From Candidatus Acetatifactor stercoripullorum (GTDB lineage: Bacteria; Bacillota; Clostridia; Lachnospirales; Lachnospiraceae), in NCBI GenBank assembly GCA_019114005.1, contig DXGH01000073.1:124001-188000 (forward strand): a DNA stretch of 64,000 bases, written 5' to 3'. The position numbers were made by a program, and so were the translations under genes. Numbering within the stretch: the first letter of the stretch is position 1; each line of letters begins with the position of its first letter. Shown piece after piece: positions 17,806 to 28,371 of the stretch. The notes under the pieces are model-generated. The model worked only from the letters and a program-made list of their open reading frames with translations. It had not been told where the DNA came from and ran no database searches.

Positions 17806-19359
17806 ATGAGGACAAATATGAACAAGAGACCGGTAGTTTTAATGATTTTAGACGGCTATGGCCTGAATGACAAAACTGAGGGAAATGCCGTGGCACAGGC
17901 ACAGACTCCTGTTATGGATAAATTGATGCAGGAATATCCTTTTGTGAGAGGAAATGCAAGCGGCATGGCTGTGGGGCTTCCCGAGGGCCAGATGGGAAAT
18001 TCCGAGGTGGGACACCTGAACATGGGAGCAGGACGCATCGTGTATCAGGAGCTCACCAGAATCACAAAGGAAATTCAGGACGGCACCTTTTTTGAAAATC
18101 CCGCTCTGCTTAGGGCGGTGGAAAACTGTAAGGAAAACAACAGCGCCTTACATCTTATGGGGCTTTTGTCCGATGGAGGCGTTCACAGCCATAACACTCA
18201 TCTTTATGGGCTTTTGGAGCTGGCAAAGAGAAACGGCCTTGATAAGGTTTACGTGCACTGCTTTCTGGACGGAAGGGACACGCCCCCTGCCAGCGGAAAG
18301 GAATTTGTCCAGGAGCTCCAAACGGAGATGGACAGGATTGGCACAGGAAAAATTGCCTCCGTCATGGGGCGTTACTACGCTATGGACAGGGACAACAACT
18401 ATGATCGTGTGAAGCTGGCCTACGATGCTATGACCAAAGGGGAGGGGCTGACTGCGGAAAGCGGCGTATCCGGCATTCAGGCATCCTATGACAGGGATGA
18501 GACCGACGAGTTTGTAAAGCCCACAGTGGTTTTGGAGGATGGAAAGCCTGTCTGCGTGGTGTCGGACAAGGATTCCGTTGTATTCTTTAACTTCCGTCCC
18601 GACAGGGCAAGGGAGATTACAAGAGCCTTTTGCGACGATGATTTCAAGGGCTTTGACAGAGGACCCAGAAAAGATATCGTCTTTATATGCTTTACGGATT
18701 ATGACCCCACCATCCCCAACAAAGAAGTGGCCTTCCACAAGGTTTCCATCACCAATACCTTTGGGGAATGGCTTGCAGCACACCATATGACCCAGGCCCG
18801 CATTGCGGAAACGGAGAAATACGCCCATGTGACCTTTTTCTTTAACGGTGGTGTGGAGAAGCCTAACGAGGGCGAGGACAGAATTCTTGTAAATTCTCCC
18901 AAGGTGGCAACCTATGATCTGAAGCCTGAGATGAGCGCCTATGAGGTTTGTGATAAGCTGACGGAGGCCATCCGCTCAGGAAAGTATGACGTAGTGATCA
19001 TCAATTTTGCAAACCCGGACATGGTGGGACACACTGGTGTGCTGGAAGCGGCTGTGAAGGCTGTGGAGGCTGTGGATGCCTGTGTGGGAAAGGCAGTGGA
19101 GGCCATCAAGGAGACGGACGGCGTGATGTTTATCTGTGCGGACCATGGAAACGCAGAGCAGCTGGTGGACTATGAGACAGGGGAGCCCTTTACGGCCCAT
19201 ACCACCAACCAGGTGCCCTTCCTTCTGGTAAATTACGATCCGGCCTATACCCTGAGGGACGGCGGCTGCCTGGCGGATATCGTGCCTACTCTGATCGAGA
19301 TCATGGGAATGGAACAGCCGGCGGAAATGACGGGCAAATCCCTTCTGATAAAAAAATAA
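17806..19359 (+). CDS. gpmI: 2,3-bisphosphoglycerate-independent phosphoglycerate mutase
   Basis: The 517-residue cytosolic enzyme interconverts 3- and 2-phosphoglycerate using Mn2+. It shows the metal motif LDGYG near residue 15, the catalytic serine in MGNSEVGHLN (Ser66), the DGRDTPP motif near 158, and the second metal cluster FANPDMVGHTG plus ADHGNAEQ near 445. Length is normal for the family. Either the ATG at 17806 or the ATG at 17818 (with GAGG 7 bases upstream) may be used. It lies upstream of an aldo/keto reductase and eno, so two consecutive glycolytic steps are encoded within 4 kb. Confidence 0.95.
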   Translation: MRTNMNKRPVVLMILDGYGLNDKTEGNAVAQAQTPVMDKLMQEYPFVRGNASGMAVGLPEGQMGNSEVGHLNMGAGRIVYQELTRITKEIQDGTFFENPALLRAVENCKENNSALHLMGLLSDGGVHSHNTHLYGLLELAKRNGLDKVYVHCFLDGRDTPPASGKEFVQELQTEMDRIGTGKIASVMGRYYAMDRDNNYDRVKLAYDAMTKGEGLTAESGVSGIQASYDRDETDEFVKPTVVLEDGKPVCVVSDKDSVVFFNFRPDRAREITRAFCDDDFKGFDRGPRKDIVFICFTDYDPTIPNKEVAFHKVSITNTFGEWLAAHHMTQARIAETEKYAHVTFFFNGGVEKPNEGEDRILVNSPKVATYDLKPEMSAYEVCDKLTEAIRSGKYDVVIINFANPDMVGHTGVLEAAVKAVEAVDACVGKAVEAIKETDGVMFICADHGNAEQLVDYETGEPFTAHTTNQVPFLLVNYDPAYTLRDGGCLADIVPTLIEIMGMEQPAEMTGKSLLIKK

Positions 19360-19428
19360 GAGAGCCGTCTTAAAAACATGATTCTGCAGGAACCACGCTT
19401 TTGCAGAAAGTGCTGTGGAGGAGGAAAA

Positions 19429-20451
19429 ATGGCTGAAGTTACGTTGGGAAGAACAGGTATTACCGTGCAGAAAAATGCCTTCGGAGCGCTGCCGATCCAG
19501 AGGATATCCAAGGAAGAGGCGGTAAGGCTTTTGCGCAAGGCATATGAATATGGCATAACCTTTTTTGACACTGCCAGATATTATACGGACAGTGAAGAAA
19601 AGGTGGGAGAGGCCTTTTTGGGAATGCGGGAAAAGGTTTATATCGCCACCAAGACCGGAGCGGTGGATGCAGAGGGCTTTTGGCGCGATTTAGAGACCTC
19701 CTTAAAAATGCTTCAGACAGACTACATTGATCTTTATCAGTTTCACAATCCAGCCTTCTGCCCTAAGCCGGAGGATAGCACCGGTCTTTATGAGGCCATG
19801 CTGAAGGCGAAGGAAAAGGGAATGATCCGGCATATCGGCATTACCAACCACAGACTTAAGGTGGCTCATGAGGCAGTGGGGAGCGGCCTATATGAAACGC
19901 TGCAGTTTCCCTTCAGTTATCTGGCTACGGACAAGGATATCGCCCTGGTGGAGGAAAGCAGAAAGGCCGGCATGGGATTTATCGCAATGAAAGCGTTGTC
20001 GGGAGGGCTGATTACCAATTCTGCGGCGGCCTATGCCTATCTGGCCCAGTATGACAATGTGCTTCCCATCTGGGGCGTGCAAAGAGAGCGGGAGCTGGAT
20101 GAGTTTTTATGCTATATCGACAACCCGCCAAAGCTGAATGAAACCCTCTCGGCGGTCATCGAGCAGGACAGAAAAGAGCTTTCGGGAGACTTCTGCAGAG
20201 GCTGTGGATATTGTATGCCTTGTCCTGTGGGAATTGAGATAAACAACTGCGCCCGTATGAGCCTTATGATCAGAAGAGCTCCCTCGGCAGCCCAGCTCAC
20301 AGAAGAAATGCAGGCGAAAATGAAAAAGATCGAGGAGTGTCTGCATTGCGGGAAGTGCAAAGCAAAATGCCCCTATGGTCTGGACACGCCGGCCCTGCTT
20401 GAAAAAAATTATAAGGATTACTGCGAAATTCTGGCAGGCAAGGTTTATTAA
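19429..20451 (+). CDS. Aldo/keto reductase with C-terminal 4Fe-4S ferredoxin domain
   Basis: The 340-residue protein has an aldo/keto reductase barrel (about 1-240). The catalytic Asp and Tyr sit in FFDTARYYTDSE and the Lys in ATKTG. A C-terminal domain follows with two cysteine sets, CRGCGYCMPCPVG and CLHCGKCKAKCPYG, that should bind 4Fe-4S clusters. This architecture is common in anaerobic Clostridia; the physiological substrate is unknown. The start at 19429 has GGAGGA 6 bases upstream. It is probably co-transcribed with gpmI, 69 bases upstream. Confidence 0.9.
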   Translation: MAEVTLGRTGITVQKNAFGALPIQRISKEEAVRLLRKAYEYGITFFDTARYYTDSEEKVGEAFLGMREKVYIATKTGAVDAEGFWRDLETSLKMLQTDYIDLYQFHNPAFCPKPEDSTGLYEAMLKAKEKGMIRHIGITNHRLKVAHEAVGSGLYETLQFPFSYLATDKDIALVEESRKAGMGFIAMKALSGGLITNSAAAYAYLAQYDNVLPIWGVQRERELDEFLCYIDNPPKLNETLSAVIEQDRKELSGDFCRGCGYCMPCPVGIEINNCARMSLMIRRAPSAAQLTEEMQAKMKKIEECLHCGKCKAKCPYGLDTPALLEKNYKDYCEILAGKVY

Positions 20452-20459
20452 AGGTATAG

Positions 20460-21845
<1,386 letters not shown>

Positions 21846-21918
21846 AATGCAAATTTCACAAAAAATACACAAAACAAGTTTTTTTGTGCAAAAGATACAA
21901 AAAAAAGGCTTTGATTTT

Positions 21919-21947
21919 GGCGCACCGGGGAGATTGCCCTGTGCGCC
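21919..21947 (+). terminator. Probable weak terminator after eno
   Basis: GGCGCAC (21919-21925) pairs with GTGCGCC (21941-21947), and GGG/CCC can pair inside the loop. The tail is only loosely T-rich (ATTATGAATTTTTA), so termination may be partial. Bases 21948-22177 are AT-rich and hold no gene I can support. Confidence 0.45.
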
Positions 21948-22177
21948 ATTATGAATTTTTATACATAACATTCATAATGTGTAAATAATTTGCTGAAAAA
22001 TGTAGAAGCTTAAAATGATTTCTTGAGAACGAATGAATTATAAGCATTTTTATTCATGAAAAAAGAAGCGCACAGGCGGACAAAAGTATGCAGTATACGG
22101 ACAAAAAAACTGCATAATTGTATGCAATCTGCCATATTATGCGCTAAAAAACCCCATTCCTGCTAGATTTTTCTTTA

Positions 22178-22206
22178 TTGGCAGAAGGAATAAATTATTG
22201 TAAGAT
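22178..22206 (+). promoter_or_regulatory. Sigma-A type promoter for the first opp operon
   Basis: TTGGCA (22178-22183) and TAAGAT (22201-22206) are separated by 17 bases. Transcription should start near 22213, immediately before the terminator hairpin at 22219-22259. Confidence 0.6.
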
Positions 22207-22218
22207 ACAAAAAGTCGG

Positions 22219-22259
22219 ACGATGATGAACGGCTTTTTTGAGGCGCATCATCGTTTTTT
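22219..22259 (+). terminator. Leader terminator (possible attenuator) in front of oppB
   Basis: ACGATGATG (22219-22227) pairs perfectly with CATCATCGT (22246-22254), followed by six T. It lies between the likely promoter and oppB, 70 bases before the oppB start. It would stop most transcripts unless read-through or an alternative fold intervenes. Confidence 0.75.
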
Positions 22260-22328
22260 CGCTTTAGAGCGCATTGTTTGGACTGCAGTGCTTTGAAGTG
22301 TACGAAGAAAAATCGAAGGAGTGAGAAA

Positions 22329-23240
22329 ATGTACCGATACGTCATAAAGCGGGTGCTGCTCGCCATTGTTACTGTTTTTATTATTTCAGCGCTGACCTTT
22401 TTTGTGATGAATGCTATTCCCGGGGGGCCTTTCAATTCGGAGAAGGCACCCAGCAAAGAGGTGCAGGCCGTTTTGGAGGCGCGCTATAATCTGGACAAGC
22501 CTGTTTTGGAGCAGTTTATGATTTATCTGAACAACTTTTTCCATGGAGACCTGGGAGTTTCCCTGAAAACAGGAAGAAGCATTTCCACAGTCATCGGAGA
22601 GTCCTTCCCCATATCTGCAAAGCTGGGCGGTATGGCCATTGTGCTTGCCACTGTTGTGGGGCTGGTGCTGGGGAGCATTGCGGCACTGAAGCGCAACACG
22701 ATCATAGACCGTCTGATCGTATTTTTCACAACACTGGCCACGGCTGTTCCCAGCTTTGTGCTGGCTACTATGCTTCTTTATGTATTCTGCTTATACCTTG
22801 GCTGGTTTCCTGTGTACGATGCAAATAAAACTCATTATACGCTGCCGGTGATTGCCCTTGCGCTGTACCCTATGGCATACATTACGCGTCTTACAAAGAC
22901 CAGTATGCTGGATGCGCTGGGACAGGATTATGTGAGGACGGCCAATGCCAAGGGTGTGGCCGGCTGGAAGGTGATTTTCAAGCACGCCTTAAGAAATGCG
23001 GTGATTCCGGTAATTACCTATGTGGGACCTATGACCGCATACATTCTGACAGGCAGCCTGGTTGTAGAGAACATCTTTACCCTGGGCGGCCTGGGCAGTA
23101 AGTTTGTCTCCGCCATCACCAACCGCGATTATACCATGATTATGGGAACCACCATATTTCTGGCTGCGATTATGGTGACCATGAACCTGATTACGGACCT
23201 TGTGTATAAGGTGATAGACCCGAGAATCAAACTGGACTAA
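22329..23240 (+). CDS. oppB: Oligopeptide ABC transporter permease OppB
   Basis: The 303-residue protein begins with the OppB/DppB N-terminus (RYVIKRVLLAIVTVFIISALTF) and has six membrane helices. The ATPase-docking loop near residue 200 reads DALGQDYVRTANAKG, as in this family. The start at 22329 has GAAGGAG 7 bases upstream. It is the first gene of an oppBCDFA operon with short intergenic spacing, behind a leader terminator. Confidence 0.93.
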   Translation: MYRYVIKRVLLAIVTVFIISALTFFVMNAIPGGPFNSEKAPSKEVQAVLEARYNLDKPVLEQFMIYLNNFFHGDLGVSLKTGRSISTVIGESFPISAKLGGMAIVLATVVGLVLGSIAALKRNTIIDRLIVFFTTLATAVPSFVLATMLLYVFCLYLGWFPVYDANKTHYTLPVIALALYPMAYITRLTKTSMLDALGQDYVRTANAKGVAGWKVIFKHALRNAVIPVITYVGPMTAYILTGSLVVENIFTLGGLGSKFVSAITNRDYTMIMGTTIFLAAIMVTMNLITDLVYKVIDPRIKLD

Positions 23241-23253
23241 AGGAGGATGTTAC

Positions 23254-24330
23254 GTGGAACAGCAGACAGAGAAGATGCCGAATAAAAATGTATTCAGCAC
23301 ACAGATCAATCTGGCCAAATTTGAAAAGGCTACCGAGGAAGAAAAACGCCAGCAGGATGTTATGAGCGAGTCCACCACCTTTTTTAAGGATGGCATGAGA
23401 AAGCTGATGAAAAACCCCCTGGCGGTTATGAGCCTTATTTTTCTTATATTTATCCTGCTTGTGATTACTTTTGCACCAATGGTGGTGCCTTACAGCTATT
23501 CTCAGATCAACACGGTGAACGGTGTGAGGGACAAAACCGCAAAAAATCTTGCCCCCTTTGAATATTCCGAAATGGAACAGGAGTATATGGCTGAGGGAGG
23601 AAAGGTGTTTCCTCACATTATGGGTACGGACGCCCAGTGCCGGGATTACTTTATGCGTATTGTGTACGGCACCAGAGTTTCCCTTGCAGTGGGACTGTTT
23701 GCCAGTATTCTGGTGCTGATCATCGGTCTGCTTTACGGCAGTATCTCAGGGTATCTGGGAGGGAAGGTGGATCTGATTATGATGCGTATTGTGGACATTA
23801 TCTATTCCCTGCCGGACATGCTGATCATTATTCTGTTGTCCGTGGTTTTGGATGAGGTCTTATCCGGTGTTATTCAGGGGACCGTTTTCGCAAGACTGGG
23901 CGTAAACATGATCGCCTTGTTTATTGTGTACGGCCTGCTCTACTGGGTGGGCATGGCAAGACTGGTGCGCGGACAGATTCTTACCATAAAGAACAATGAA
24001 TATGTCCTGGCGGCAAAGGCTTCCGGCGCAAAAAGCGGAAGAATCATCAGAAAGCACATCATACCCAACTGTATCAGTGTGATCTTCATTTCCACTGCAC
24101 TGCAGATACCCTCCGCAATTTTTACGGAGAGCTATTTAAGCTTCTTGGGATTGGGTGTAAGCGCCCCTATGCCTTCTCTGGGAAGCCTGGCCAATGAGGC
24201 CAGAGAGGGTCTGCAGAGCTATCCCTGGAAGCTCTGGCTGCCGGCCGTTGTGATCTGCCTGATCGTACTTTCCTTCAATCTGCTGGGAGACGGACTGCGC
24301 GATGCCTTTGATCCGAAGCTGAAAAAATAA
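23254..24330 (+). CDS. oppC: Oligopeptide ABC transporter permease OppC
   Basis: The 358-residue protein uses a GTG start with AAAGGAGG 8 bases upstream. It has a cytoplasmic N-terminal tail of about 55 residues, one helix near 60-80, an external loop, the OppC motif MGTDAQCRDYFMRIVYGTRVS, and five further helices. The docking loop AAKASGAKSGRIIRKHI lies near 255. In most OppC proteins the GTD motif is followed by xxGRD; here it reads GTDAQCRD. It pairs with OppB to form the channel. Confidence 0.93.
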   Translation: MEQQTEKMPNKNVFSTQINLAKFEKATEEEKRQQDVMSESTTFFKDGMRKLMKNPLAVMSLIFLIFILLVITFAPMVVPYSYSQINTVNGVRDKTAKNLAPFEYSEMEQEYMAEGGKVFPHIMGTDAQCRDYFMRIVYGTRVSLAVGLFASILVLIIGLLYGSISGYLGGKVDLIMMRIVDIIYSLPDMLIIILLSVVLDEVLSGVIQGTVFARLGVNMIALFIVYGLLYWVGMARLVRGQILTIKNNEYVLAAKASGAKSGRIIRKHIIPNCISVIFISTALQIPSAIFTESYLSFLGLGVSAPMPSLGSLANEAREGLQSYPWKLWLPAVVICLIVLSFNLLGDGLRDAFDPKLKK

Positions 24331-24366
24331 GACCTGGAAACGTAGGATTGGAAAGGAAGAGGAACA

Positions 24367-25380
24367 ATGAGTGAAGAATATATTTTACAGGTGAAAGATC
24401 TGCATACATCCTTTTTTACCGATTCCGGGGAAGTAAAGGCTGTAAACGGTGTTACCTTTAATCTTGCGCCGGGGAAAATCCTGGGAATTGTGGGGGAGTC
24501 CGGCTCTGGTAAAAGTGTAACTGCTTATTCCATCATGGGGATATTGGCTGACACCGGCAGAATCACCCAGGGAGAAGTGCTCTATAAGGGGCAGGATGTG
24601 ACAAAGTTTACCAAAAAGCAAATGCGGGGCTTTCGGGGAAAATGCTGTAGTATTATTTTCCAGGACCCCATGACCAGCCTGAACCCTGTTTTTACCATCG
24701 GAAATCAGCTGATAGAAGCTATCTGTCTGCACACCGATAAGGACAAGAAGCAGGCAAAGGAGCGGGCTGTGGAGATGCTGGAGCTGGTGGGGGTTAATGA
24801 GCCGGAAAAGAGAATCAAGCAATATCCCCACGAGCTTTCCGGCGGTATGCGCCAGCGTGTTATGATCGCCATGGCTTTGGCCAGTGAGCCGGATATTTTG
24901 ATTGCAGATGAGCCGACCACTGCTTTGGACGTTACCATTCAGGCACAGATTCTCGAGCTGATGCAGGAGCTGCAGAAAAAGCTGGGGATGGCCATTATCA
25001 TGGTGACCCATGATCTGGGCGTGATTGCGGATATGTGTGATGAAATCATTGTGATGTATGGCGGACGGGTCTGCGAGAGGGGCACGGCTGAGGATATTTT
25101 TTACCGCCCCAGTCATGAGTATACCAAGGGACTTTTGCGTTCCATTCCCAAGGCGGACGGCAGCAAGGAGAGGCTGGTGCCCATTGCGGGAACCCCTATC
25201 AATCTGCTGAATATGCCAAAGGGCTGTGCTTTCTGTGCCAGATGTGATGAGGCCATGAAGATCTGTCTTGAGGAAATTCCTCCCCAGGTGCAGGTGCCGG
25301 ACGGGCATTTTGCTTCCTGCTGGCTTACCTATAAGAAGATGCTGGAGACACAAAAAGCGGGAGGTGCTGCAAATGAGTAA
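24367..25380 (+). CDS. oppD: Oligopeptide ABC transporter ATP-binding protein OppD
   Basis: The 337-residue ATPase has Walker A GESGSGKS, signature LSGGMRQR, Walker B ILIADEPTTALD and the switch His in VTHDLG. The C-terminal extension typical of OppD/DppD carries clustered cysteines (CAFCARCDEAMKIC). It energises peptide uptake together with OppF, whose gene overlaps it by 8 bases. Confidence 0.94.
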   Translation: MSEEYILQVKDLHTSFFTDSGEVKAVNGVTFNLAPGKILGIVGESGSGKSVTAYSIMGILADTGRITQGEVLYKGQDVTKFTKKQMRGFRGKCCSIIFQDPMTSLNPVFTIGNQLIEAICLHTDKDKKQAKERAVEMLELVGVNEPEKRIKQYPHELSGGMRQRVMIAMALASEPDILIADEPTTALDVTIQAQILELMQELQKKLGMAIIMVTHDLGVIADMCDEIIVMYGGRVCERGTAEDIFYRPSHEYTKGLLRSIPKADGSKERLVPIAGTPINLLNMPKGCAFCARCDEAMKICLEEIPPQVQVPDGHFASCWLTYKKMLETQKAGGAANE

Positions 25381-26335
25381 GGAATATTTGATCGAGGTAG
25401 AGGATTTAAAGCAGTACTTTCCCATTAAGACAGGATTGTTTCAGACCACACCCCTAAAGGCGGTGGATGGCGTTTCCTTTTATATTAAACCGGGAGAAAC
25501 CCTGGGGCTGGTGGGAGAGTCCGGCTGCGGCAAGACCACGGTGGGCAGAAGCATACTAAGACTGTATGAGCCCACCGCAGGCACGATAAAATTTGAGGGA
25601 GAGGAAATCACAGCAAAGAATATGCGGGAACACCGCAAAAATATGCAGATGGTGTTCCAGGACCCTTATTCTTCTTTAAATCCCCGTATGACGGTGGAGG
25701 ATATCATCGGAGAGCCTTTGGATGTACACAAGCTTTACAGCAACAGGAAGGAACGCCGGGAGAAAATTTTAAATCTTATGGAGCTGGTTGGTTTAAATGC
25801 AGAGCATGCCACCCGTTACGCCCATGAGTTTTCCGGCGGACAAAGACAGCGTATCGGTATCGCCAGAGCTCTTGCGGTAAATCCCAAGTTTATTGTCTGC
25901 GACGAGGCTGTGAGCGCCCTGGACGTATCCATTCAGGCGCAGGTGATCAATATGTTTGAGGACCTTCAGGAGAAGCTGGGTGTTGCCTATCTGTTTATCG
26001 CCCATGACCTATTGGTTGTGCGTCATATCTCTAACAGGATTGCCGTGATGTATCTTGGCAAGGTGGTGGAGATTGGGGATGCGGACGAGGTGTACGATCA
26101 CCCGATTCATCCCTATACAGAGTCTCTTTTGAGCGCGGTGCCCATTCCCGATCCTGTCATTGCAAGAAAGAACAAGAGAATTGTGCTGACAGGGGATGTG
26201 CCAAGCCCAATGCATATGCCTACAGGCTGTCCCTTCCGCACCCGCTGCCGCTATGCGACGAAGCAGTGCGCAGAGGTATGCCCTGCCTTAGAGGACAAGG
26301 GAAACGGCCATATGGCTGCATGCCATAATCGATAA
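25373..26335 (+). CDS. oppF: Oligopeptide ABC transporter ATP-binding protein OppF
   Basis: The 320-residue ATPase has Walker A GESGCGKT, signature FSGGQRQR and Walker [14 protein letters not shown], the sequence usual for OppF. The C-terminal region contains the motif [15 protein letters not shown]. The start ATG at 25373 lies inside the end of oppD, with GGGAGG upstream; a longer in-frame extension into oppD is rejected. Confidence 0.94.
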   Translation: MSKEYLIEVEDLKQYFPIKTGLFQTTPLKAVDGVSFYIKPGETLGLVGESGCGKTTVGRSILRLYEPTAGTIKFEGEEITAKNMREHRKNMQMVFQDPYSSLNPRMTVEDIIGEPLDVHKLYSNRKERREKILNLMELVGLNAEHATRYAHEFSGGQRQRIGIARALAVNPKFIVCDEAVSALDVSIQAQVINMFEDLQEKLGVAYLFIAHDLLVVRHISNRIAVMYLGKVVEIGDADEVYDHPIHPYTESLLSAVPIPDPVIARKNKRIVLTGDVPSPMHMPTGCPFRTRCRYATKQCAEVCPALEDKGNGHMAACHNR

Positions 26336-26419
26336 CTTTTCTTGTGCTAATACCAAATGGAAACATTTGATATTAATATTTTAAATCCAAACGGAAAAGA
26401 AATAAGGAGGATATTTATT

Positions 26420-28198
26420 ATGAAGAAATTTACAGCAATTTCTTTAGCGCTTGTTTTGGCGCTGGGCTCTTTGACCGCCTGCGGTTCTACACAAGAGCCT
26501 GCAGATACTTCATCTTCATCTGCGGCTGCTTCCACCGAGGGCGCGGCAGAGACCACAGAAGCGGCATCTACAGAGGCTGCTTCTGCAGAGGGTACAGTGG
26601 ACCCTGCAAACTGGACGGAATATGACAACCTGATCAGCCAGATCAAGTCCACCACCGATTATGTGGAGCGTGAGGCGCTGATGCATCAGGCGGAGGATAT
26701 GCTCATGGAAACCGGAGCGATTCTGCCTCTGTATTATTACAATGATATTTATATGCAGAAGTCTGATGTGACCAACATCTATTCTAATCTGTACGGCTTT
26801 AAGTACTTTATGTTTGCAGAGGCTCCTGACACAACATTGAGAATCAACCTTGCAAGCGAGCCTGATACGCTTGATCCTGCGCTGAACAGCTCTGTTGACG
26901 GCGCATGTATGATTGTTAACAGCTTTGCCGGTCTGTTTACCTATGACGCTGACGGCAATCTGCAGCCTGATCTTGCAGCAGACTATACCGTAAGCGAGGA
27001 CGGACTGACCTATACCGTTAATCTGATTCCTGGTCTTGTATGGTCCGACGGCTCTGAGCTGAATGCAAATGATTTCGTATATTCCTGGAATCGTGCCGTA
27101 AATCCTCAGACCGCTGCAGACTACTCCTATATGTTTGACGTAATTGCAGCAAACGAGGACGGCACCCTGAAGGTGACTGCAAGCGAGGATGGACAGAGCC
27201 TGACCATAGAGCTTGACTCCCCTTGCGCATATTTCCTTGACCTGCTTGCTTTCCCGGCTTACTATCCTGTAAAGCAGAGCGAGGTAGAGGCGGCAGCTGA
27301 CTGGGAGACCAACCCTGGCGCATGGTGCCAGGAGGCTGGCTTTGTGACCAACGGCGCTTACACCATAAGCAGCTGGACCCATGACCAGACCATCATCATG
27401 ACCAAGAATCCCAACTACCACAGAGCAGATGAGGTGAAGGTTGAGACCATCGAGGTTATGCTGAGCGCAGATGACACTGCAATTTACGCTGCATACAATG
27501 CAGATAACCTTGACTTTATTGATACGGTTCCCAATGATGAGATTCAGTCTCTGTTAGATAACCCTGAGTTCCACATCGTTGACAACCTGGGCACCTACTA
27601 TGTATCCTTCAATGTAAAGAGCGATTTGTTTGCGGATAAGACGCCTGCACAGGCTAACGCAATGAGAAGAGCTTTTGCTCTTTTGGTTGACCGTGACTAT
27701 ATTGCGGAGAACATCGGCCAGACCGGCCAGGAGCCTGCCAACACCTTTATTCCTACAGGAATGTCTGATGGACACGGCGGCATCTTCAAGGAGAACGATG
27801 ACGCGTACACCTATCCTGATGCGGAGGATGTAGGTTACTTCAATCCTTCTTATTCCGAGGAAAATGTGGCTGAGGCAATTGCGCTGTTAGAATCTGCAGG
27901 TTATGTATTTGATGATAATGGTATGCTGTCCGCAGAGACTCCTATCACCTTCGAGTACTTGACCAATGACGGTACAGGACATGTGGCAGTAGCAGAGGCG
28001 CTGCAGCAGGATTTTGCAGCGATCGGCATTGATATGACTATCCAGACTGTTGACTGGAATGTATTTTTGGATGAGAGAAAGGCCGGCAATTATGACATTG
28101 CCCGCAATGGATGGCTGGCAGACTTCAACGATCCTATCAACATGCTGGAAATGTGGACAACCGACAGTGGAAATAACGACTGTCAGTTTGGCAGATAA
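26420..28198 (+). CDS. oppA: Oligopeptide-binding lipoprotein OppA, circularly permuted
   Basis: The 592-residue lipoprotein has lipobox LTAC (Cys21) and a Ser/Ala/Glu linker to about residue 60. Residues 62-133 then match what is normally the C-terminal end of family-5 binding proteins: the helix EALMHQAEDMLMETGAILPL, the Y-Y-Y motif, and GFKYFMFAE. Only after this comes the normal N-terminal start (RINLASEPDTLDPALNS). The protein stops at NDCQFGR, exactly where the relocated segment would normally follow. Nothing is missing; the order is changed. It should bind peptides outside the cell and hand them to OppBC. AATAAGGAGG gives the start. A CAAATG/CATTTG hairpin at 26354-26369 lies between oppF and this gene. 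Confidence 0.9.
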   Translation: MKKFTAISLALVLALGSLTACGSTQEPADTSSSSAAASTEGAAETTEAASTEAASAEGTVDPANWTEYDNLISQIKSTTDYVEREALMHQAEDMLMETGAILPLYYYNDIYMQKSDVTNIYSNLYGFKYFMFAEAPDTTLRINLASEPDTLDPALNSSVDGACMIVNSFAGLFTYDADGNLQPDLAADYTVSEDGLTYTVNLIPGLVWSDGSELNANDFVYSWNRAVNPQTAADYSYMFDVIAANEDGTLKVTASEDGQSLTIELDSPCAYFLDLLAFPAYYPVKQSEVEAAADWETNPGAWCQEAGFVTNGAYTISSWTHDQTIIMTKNPNYHRADEVKVETIEVMLSADDTAIYAAYNADNLDFIDTVPNDEIQSLLDNPEFHIVDNLGTYYVSFNVKSDLFADKTPAQANAMRRAFALLVDRDYIAENIGQTGQEPANTFIPTGMSDGHGGIFKENDDAYTYPDAEDVGYFNPSYSEENVAEAIALLESAGYVFDDNGMLSAETPITFEYLTNDGTGHVAVAEALQQDFAAIGIDMTIQTVDWNVFLDERKAGNYDIARNGWLADFNDPINMLEMWTTDSGNNDCQFGR

Positions 28199-28228
28199 GT
28201 AGTTTTGTTTGAATCCGTTTGGTGAGAG

Positions 28229-28259
28229 AAGCCGGGCGCTTATGCGCTTGGCTTTTTTT
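28229..28259 (+). terminator. Intrinsic terminator after oppA
   Basis: AAGCC (28229-28233) pairs with GGCTT (28250-28254), with an inner GCGC/GCGC helix and seven T at the end. It closes the first opp operon. Confidence 0.8.
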
Positions 28260-28298
28260 ACTTATTTTTTGGAGAAGAAAGCAGAATGCTTCAAAATG

Positions 28299-28327
28299 TT
28301 GACAAAATACATGGCTTTTGATAAAGT
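28299..28327 (+). promoter_or_regulatory. Sigma-A type promoter for the second opp operon
   Basis: A perfect TTGACA (28299-28304) and TAAAGT (28322-28327) are separated by 17 bases. The first gene of the operon begins 44 bases further on, behind AAAGGAGG. Confidence 0.7.
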
Positions 28328-28371
28328 AAACTAATGAATTAACATTATTCAAATAAATTAAAGGAGGAATT

